Source: Streptococcus thermophilus (GTDB taxonomy: Bacteria; Actinomycetota; Actinomycetes; Mycobacteriales; Mycobacteriaceae). Taken from it: DNA of 64,000 nt. Positions within the stretch are counted from its first letter, which is position 1. Each line of letters begins with the position of its first letter. The stretch is from assembly GCA_900618065.1 (NCBI GenBank), contig UYIL01000003.1, positions 496,001 to 560,000 of the forward strand, in the 5' to 3' direction. The notes under the pieces were generated by a model. That model did no database searches and was not told the origin of the DNA. It saw only the letters and a program-made list of their open reading frames with translations. Shown in pieces: positions 59,456 through 64,000 of this stretch. The position numbers and the translations under genes were made by a program.

Positions 59456-60397
59456 ATGAACTTTCTGAAAAAGCGTGCCGCCAGCACCGTTGCCCTCGTG
59501 GCAACCGCCGCCATCGCGCTGACAGGCTGCTCGCGTGGCGAGGGTGAGCCCGAGCCCGCGGTGAACTCCGCTGAGATGCGCGTGGCCAGCCTCGGCCTCG
59601 GCGATGCTGACACGCTGCTCGCACTCGGCATTACTCCGGTCGCCGTTGCCCCGTGGGGAGCAGAGGGAGACGTTGGCCCTTCCGGCGTCGGTCCGTGGTC
59701 TGAGGACTTGCTTGGCGATGCCGACCCCGTGGCCATCTATAACGTCGCTAGTGGCTTCACCGCCGACATTCTCGAGCAAGTCTCTGCGGTCGACCCCACT
59801 CACATTGTCGCCGTGAACCAGGCGGTCGATGTCGAAGCGCAGGAATCACTGGAAAACATCGCGCCGACGACGCTTGCGCCTGAGGAGTTCGACGACTGGC
59901 AGGTCCCCTGGGAAGATCAGGTCACTGCGATTGCCGAGGGCGTTGGAAAGCAGTCTGAGGGCCAGGAGCTGATCGAGCAGACGCAGCAGGTCTTCGATGA
60001 TTTCCGCCGGGACCACCCTGAGGTGCAGGGCGCGCGTGCCGCCATCGTCATGCCGTACGACGGCAAGATCGGCCTCTACACGGCCGGGGACGGGCGAGGG
60101 CAGTTCATCGAGGACTTAGGCTTTGAGATTCCGGATGAGCTGCAGGGCGACGGCTCGACGTTCTTTGTCGATTATGCGCCGGAGAACTACACCGAGCTCA
60201 ACAACGTGGACTACTTGTTTGTCCTCGACTACAACGGCCTGGTCGACCAGATCAAAAATGACCCGACGTTCAATAGTCTCGACGTGGTGCGCGATGGGCG
60301 TGTGCACTACCTCGACACCGATACCGGCAGCGCTATGAGCATGCCCAACCCGGTGACCATCCCGTGGGTGGCGGAGAGGTTCGAGGAACAGCTCTGA
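59456..60397 (+). CDS. Iron-siderophore ABC transporter substrate-binding lipoprotein
   Basis: A 313-residue protein with a lipoprotein signal peptide (lipobox LTGC, Cys at residue 23) and a class III periplasmic-binding (FecB/BtuF-like) fold: RVASLGLGDADTLLALGITPVAV, VSAVDPTHIVAVN and YLFVLDYNGLVDQIKND. It would bind a ferric siderophore outside the membrane and pass it to the two permeases directly downstream. Confidence 0.9.
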   Translation: MNFLKKRAASTVALVATAAIALTGCSRGEGEPEPAVNSAEMRVASLGLGDADTLLALGITPVAVAPWGAEGDVGPSGVGPWSEDLLGDADPVAIYNVASGFTADILEQVSAVDPTHIVAVNQAVDVEAQESLENIAPTTLAPEEFDDWQVPWEDQVTAIAEGVGKQSEGQELIEQTQQVFDDFRRDHPEVQGARAAIVMPYDGKIGLYTAGDGRGQFIEDLGFEIPDELQGDGSTFFVDYAPENYTELNNVDYLFVLDYNGLVDQIKNDPTFNSLDVVRDGRVHYLDTDTGSAMSMPNPVTIPWVAERFEEQL

Positions 60398-60404
60398 GAG
60401 CCCG

Positions 60405-61424
60405 ATGAGCACAGCTAATATCCTGGTCCGCGCCGCGGTAACGCGTCGAACCCTCATCGCACTCTTTGCCGTTTCAGCCGTGGCGGTGGTGGCCTCACTG
60501 GCTCTCGGCTCGCGCCCGATCCCGCTCGGTGAGCTCGTCGCCGCGGCAGCAGGAGGAGGCAGCATCGACGTGCGCACCATCTTCTGGGAGCTGCGCGTGC
60601 CGCGCACCCTGCTCGCCTACGCCGTCGGGGCATGCCTGGCCGTTGCCGGCGTTCTGGCTCAGGCGTGGACACGCAACCCGCTGGCGGACCCCGGGTTCAT
60701 CGGAGTCACCGCGGGCGCAGCGTTTGCGGTGGCCCTCGGTAGCGCCATGGGCACGGTGGTCGGCCTTGCCGGAGCCACCGTTCACGCTTTCGTTGGTGCG
60801 GCTGCCGCCTCCGGTCTGGTGCTCGTCGTGTCACGCCGCTCCGCCAGCCCGCTCACTTTGATTCTGGTGGGTATGGGAGTCGGCGCCTCCTTGAGCGCGG
60901 GTTCAGTCCTCATTGGCCTGTTCGACACTGAGGTGCTCGACAGCATGAGGCACTGGGTAGTCGGCTCGACCATCGGCCGCGGCTATGCCGACGCTGCCGT
61001 TGCGTGGGCCGGGCTCGCCGTCGGGATGCTGGTCGCTGTGTTGGCCGCACGTCCCTTGGACCTTTTGGCCATGGGGGAGGAGACGTCCCTCGCGCTGGGC
61101 GGCTCGCCCCGGCTGGCGCGGGTTTTCGCGGCGCTCGGCGTGGTGATTCTCGCCGGTTGCGCTACCGCGACCGCCGGACCCGTCGCATTCGTCGGCTTCG
61201 CGGCGCCGCACATCATGCGTCGCGTCGTCGGCCCTCAGGTTAGCCGTCTCCTGCTGCCATCGGCCCTGTTCGGCGGAGCGTTGGTGCTGCTCGCAGATGT
61301 CGTTGGGCGCCTGATCATGCGTCCCGGCGAAGTCGAGATGTCGATCGTCATGGCCGTGATTGGCGGGCCTGTGCTCATCGCGGCGGTGCGCCAGGGCTCG
61401 ACGATGCAGAAGGAGGTGGTGTAG
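60405..61424 (+). CDS. FecCD-family siderophore ABC permease 1
   Basis: A 339-residue permease with about nine to ten membrane helices. It shows the family opening ELRVPRTLLAYAVGACLAVAGVLAQ and TRNPLADPGFIGVTAGAAFAV, and later AGPVAFVGFAAPHIMRRVVGP, the loop that contacts the ATPase. It starts 7 bases after the lipoprotein gene and abuts the second permease. Confidence 0.92.
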   Translation: MSTANILVRAAVTRRTLIALFAVSAVAVVASLALGSRPIPLGELVAAAAGGGSIDVRTIFWELRVPRTLLAYAVGACLAVAGVLAQAWTRNPLADPGFIGVTAGAAFAVALGSAMGTVVGLAGATVHAFVGAAAASGLVLVVSRRSASPLTLILVGMGVGASLSAGSVLIGLFDTEVLDSMRHWVVGSTIGRGYADAAVAWAGLAVGMLVAVLAARPLDLLAMGEETSLALGGSPRLARVFAALGVVILAGCATATAGPVAFVGFAAPHIMRRVVGPQVSRLLLPSALFGGALVLLADVVGRLIMRPGEVEMSIVMAVIGGPVLIAAVRQGSTMQKEVV

Positions 61425-62453
61425 ATGGACCGGATCGTAGAGATCCTGGGTGTGCAGCGGCGCGAGCGCAGGAGAAGGACGGCAGTCGCTGGAACAGTAT
61501 TTGCCACCGTGGCTGGAGCCGCCTACCTGGTCCTTCTCGGGCAGGGGGCGTTGGAGCTGAGCCCAGCGCGTGTGGTGGACGTGCTTACCGGAGGCGGCAC
61601 CAACCGCGAGATCATGGCGGTGTGGGACCTGCGAATGCCCGTCGCCCTGGCGACACTCATCGTCGGGGCGGCGCTCGGAATGGCGGGGGCGTGGACGCAG
61701 TCGATGTCACGCAACATGCTGGCCTCCCCGGATATTTTGGGGGTGACCTCCGGTGCAGCGGCTTTCGTGGTGCTGGGCAGCATCACCTACCGCCCCTCCT
61801 TTGCGGACGAGATCCCCGTCTTCTGGTGGCGCGCGCTGCTCGCACTGGTGGGCGCGGCTGCCGTCGTCGCGGTGCTGGCGCTGATCGGGGGAATTGGCAC
61901 AAGTGACAGGATCGTCATCGTTGGTGTCGCGCTGTCTCTCATGCTGCATGCGGCGGTGAGCTACCTGCTGCTTCGCGCCGAGATCCTGCGCGCCGCCGAG
62001 GCACAGACCTGGCTGGCTGGGTCCACTGAGTTTGTCCGCATGGATGCCATCCTCCCGCTGCTGCTGGGACTTGCGCCCTTCGTCGCGCTCGGGGTGTGGT
62101 GCGGACGCGACCTGCCGGTTTTAGCGCATGACGACGACTCGGCCGCGATGCTCGGAGTGAGCATTACTGAGCAGCGCCGGGCGTTGCTCATCGCGGCCAC
62201 GGGTGTATCGGCGGTGGTGGTCGCAGCTGCCGGGCCGATCGGCTTCGTCGCGCTTATCGCTCCGCACTTCGGTCGGCTCGTCGCCGGCACCCCGACCCCC
62301 TCGCCGGTGGTGGCGGGGGCTGCGGGGGCGGCGATCTTGGGGGTGTGCTCTGTGATCGGTGGTTTCATCCCGTCGACCGCGCCGGTGGGAGCTGTTTCCG
62401 CCGCTCTCGGAGGGGTCGTTCTGGTGGTGCTGGTGTGGGGCCGAGACCGCTAG
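61425..62453 (+). CDS. FecCD-family siderophore ABC permease 2
   Basis: A 342-residue permease partner. It shows DLRMPVALATLIVGAALGMAGAWTQ, SRNMLASPDILGVTSGAAAFVVL and AGPIGFVALIAPHFGRLVAG. It starts directly after the first permease stop. The two probably form a heterodimeric channel. Confidence 0.92.
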   Translation: MDRIVEILGVQRRERRRRTAVAGTVFATVAGAAYLVLLGQGALELSPARVVDVLTGGGTNREIMAVWDLRMPVALATLIVGAALGMAGAWTQSMSRNMLASPDILGVTSGAAAFVVLGSITYRPSFADEIPVFWWRALLALVGAAAVVAVLALIGGIGTSDRIVIVGVALSLMLHAAVSYLLLRAEILRAAEAQTWLAGSTEFVRMDAILPLLLGLAPFVALGVWCGRDLPVLAHDDDSAAMLGVSITEQRRALLIAATGVSAVVVAAAGPIGFVALIAPHFGRLVAGTPTPSPVVAGAAGAAILGVCSVIGGFIPSTAPVGAVSAALGGVVLVVLVWGRDR

Positions 62454-62488
62454 CGCGAGACGCAACAATCCAGAAGGAAAGCAAGGAA

Positions 62489-63295
62489 ATGAACAGCAAG
62501 ACACGGACCGCGGACGCACTTGTGGCTCAGGGCATCAGGGTGGGTTACGGGGACGGAGCGGAGGTGCTCCACGGCATCGACTTAACGGCGCGCGCCGGGG
62601 AGGTGACCACGCTCATTGGGCCGAATGGCTGCGGCAAGTCGACATTGCTCAAGGCGATGTCCAAACTCCTTGTGCCCAGTGCGGGAATGGTGCACGTCGA
62701 CGGTGTCGATATCCACTCCCTGTCGGCGCGCGAGGCCGCTCGCCGAGTGGCTCTCCTGCCGCAGCACCCGAGCGCGCCGGGCGGGTTGTATGTCGGGGAG
62801 CTCGTCGCCCGCGGGCGACATCCGCACCAAGCTCGCATGGCTGGTCCGTCCGCCGCTGACCATGAGGCTATCGCCCGCGCCTGCGAGGCCACGGGGATCA
62901 GCGACCTCCTTGAACGCGATATCGACGCTTTGAGCGGCGGACAGCGTCAGCGAGTGTGGCTGGCCATGACCTTGGCGCAGGACACACCCGTGCTGCTGCT
63001 CGACGAGCCAACTACCTTCCTCGATCCCGCCCACGCCATTGACATGCTCTCCCTCGCACGGGAGCAGGCGCGCAGTGGCAAGGCCGTGGTAATGGTCCTG
63101 CACGACCTCATGCTGGCCGGCATGTTTTCCGACAGGATGATGGTCATGCGCGACGGCGCCATCGTGGCGCATGGCACGCCGGAGCAGGCTTTGACAGCGG
63201 AAGTTCTGGCACAGGCTTACGGGCTTCGGGCCGAGGTGTGGGACGACCCAGCCGGTGTTGCCCCCGTCATCGTCCCGCGCGGGACCGTGCGCTAG
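62489..63295 (+). CDS. Siderophore ABC transporter ATP-binding protein
   Basis: A 268-residue ATPase of the FepC type. Walker A is GPNGCGKSTLL, the Q-loop is ALLPQHPSAP, the signature is LSGGQRQRVWLAM, Walker B is VLLLDEPTTFLD and the H-loop is VLHDLM. I chose the ATG at 62489 after AAGGAAAG. It completes the importer. Confidence 0.94.
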   Translation: MNSKTRTADALVAQGIRVGYGDGAEVLHGIDLTARAGEVTTLIGPNGCGKSTLLKAMSKLLVPSAGMVHVDGVDIHSLSAREAARRVALLPQHPSAPGGLYVGELVARGRHPHQARMAGPSAADHEAIARACEATGISDLLERDIDALSGGQRQRVWLAMTLAQDTPVLLLDEPTTFLDPAHAIDMLSLAREQARSGKAVVMVLHDLMLAGMFSDRMMVMRDGAIVAHGTPEQALTAEVLAQAYGLRAEVWDDPAGVAPVIVPRGTVR

Positions 63296-63332
63296 GTGCT
63301 CATACCCTGCAGGCTTCACCAAAGAAGCGTAC

Positions 63333-64000
63333 CTAGCCTTCGGTAGCAACCGGGTTGTCTATCCGGCCTGCGTACAGCAGCGAGGAGTTCTGGTCGCCCA
63401 AGTCAACCATCGTCTCTGGATTTCGCCACTGCAGCCGGTTAAGGCACGAGTGCATGAAGTCGGGTGAGAGAAGAGGGAGATTTCGCCCCGAGTTCGGATA
63501 GTCGGCCCAGTACCGTTGCACGCAGTCACGCACGCACGCCCAAAACTCCTTGTTGGTAACGGTGCGTGCGTCCGAGAGCAGCGCGCAGAGGTGGCGCAGC
63601 ACACCGTCGAAGATATCGGTGAGGATCGGCTGGGCGCGTAACTCGTCGGTCGTCGTGACGGCCTTGATGCGAGCGATGGATTCGGGCACGTCCCGCGCCG
63701 GGTTGACCACCGCTATTTCCTCGCCGATGTCTTTGAAGAAGGAGCCAACGGGAACGAAGTTGTCGAGTTCGAGGATGACGTTTTCAGAATGCAGCACGAA
63801 CGCGACGTCATACTCGGCGAGCGCCCGGATGGCGGGGCGCAGGTAGACGTCGAGAAGCCGGGTGAGCCAATCGGAGGGGGAAAGACCGGAGCGTGCGATC
63901 CACTCCGCAGTGAGCGAGTGCCCAGCCGGATCCGTATGTAGAACTGCCGCGAGGGTGACCGCCACATTTCCTTCACCGAGCAGGGGGATCGGGGAATCAC
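63333..64000 (-). CDS. IucA/IucC-family siderophore synthetase (partial, runs off the right edge)
   Basis: The 3' end (at least 222 codons) of an NRPS-independent siderophore synthetase, which condenses citrate or similar acids with amines. The frame is open to the end of the window (LLGEGNVAVTLAAVLH continues upstream of the first visible GTG). The family C-terminal blocks are present: LRPAIRALAEYDVAFVLHSENVILELDN, PVGSFFKDIGEE, and WRNPETMVDL near the end. Its place beside the importer suggests the cell makes and reimports its own siderophore. Confidence 0.9.
   Translation of the reverse strand, partial: DSPIPLLGEGNVAVTLAAVLHTDPAGHSLTAEWIARSGLSPSDWLTRLLDVYLRPAIRALAEYDVAFVLHSENVILELDNFVPVGSFFKDIGEEIAVVNPARDVPESIARIKAVTTTDELRAQPILTDIFDGVLRHLCALLSDARTVTNKEFWACVRDCVQRYWADYPNSGRNLPLLSPDFMHSCLNRLQWRNPETMVDLGDQNSSLLYAGRIDNPVATEG

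Overview
The window is from a Corynebacterium chromosome. The evidence is the gene order (menD, mgtA, menG, menJ, polyprenyl diphosphate synthase; secE-nusG-rplK-rplA; rplJ-rplL; rpoB-rpoC; rpsL-rpsG-fusA-tuf; a split S10/spc cluster), an RpoB of 1165 residues, a DtxR-type iron box and an IS1249-type element. The species cannot be named from this sequence alone.

Layout. 1-4964: menaquinone and lipoglycan genes (menD 3' end, a small membrane protein, mgtA, menG, menJ on the minus strand, trans-polyprenyl diphosphate synthase). 5031-8692: tRNA-Tyr, an intact IS1249-like insertion, a surface protein with a lamin-tail domain and a predicted propeller, then tRNA-Thr, tRNA-Met and tRNA-Trp. 8720-23865: the transcription/translation core, interrupted by an IS3-family element sitting in the loop of the rplK-rplA terminator. 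23949-34520: a complete type I-E CRISPR-Cas locus, with all eight cas genes on the minus strand and a 20-repeat array on the plus strand beside cas3, divergent from it. 35111-39697: rpsL, rpsG, fusA, tuf. 39806-43788: one conserved hypothetical gene and a six-gene Asp23/AmaP envelope-stress operon (minus). 44428-49624: rpsJ to rpsQ. 49696-56860 (minus): a frameshifted sugar kinase, a ThiD-TenA fusion under a TPP riboswitch, two dynamin-like GTPases and a formate/nitrite channel. 57188-58455: rplN-rplX-rplE. 58531-64000: an iron/siderophore cluster (siderophore-interacting reductase, ABC importer, IucA/IucC synthetase) with a DtxR-like box.

Two observations stand out. First, between cas3 and the array there is a crRNA-like unit: two degenerate repeats flank a 20-nt guide. 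Guide positions 1-5 and 7-11 match a site in the predicted cas3 promoter next to an AAC trinucleotide, and the only mismatch in the first 11 is at position 6, the base that Cascade flips out. This is the layout expected of a guide that directs Cascade to repress its own operon. Second, the 11-mer CGTCGATAAGC occurs 15 times on either strand, where chance predicts about 0.03. Nine copies lie in the short non-coding gaps around ribosomal protein, RNA polymerase and elongation-factor genes. Its function is unknown to me.
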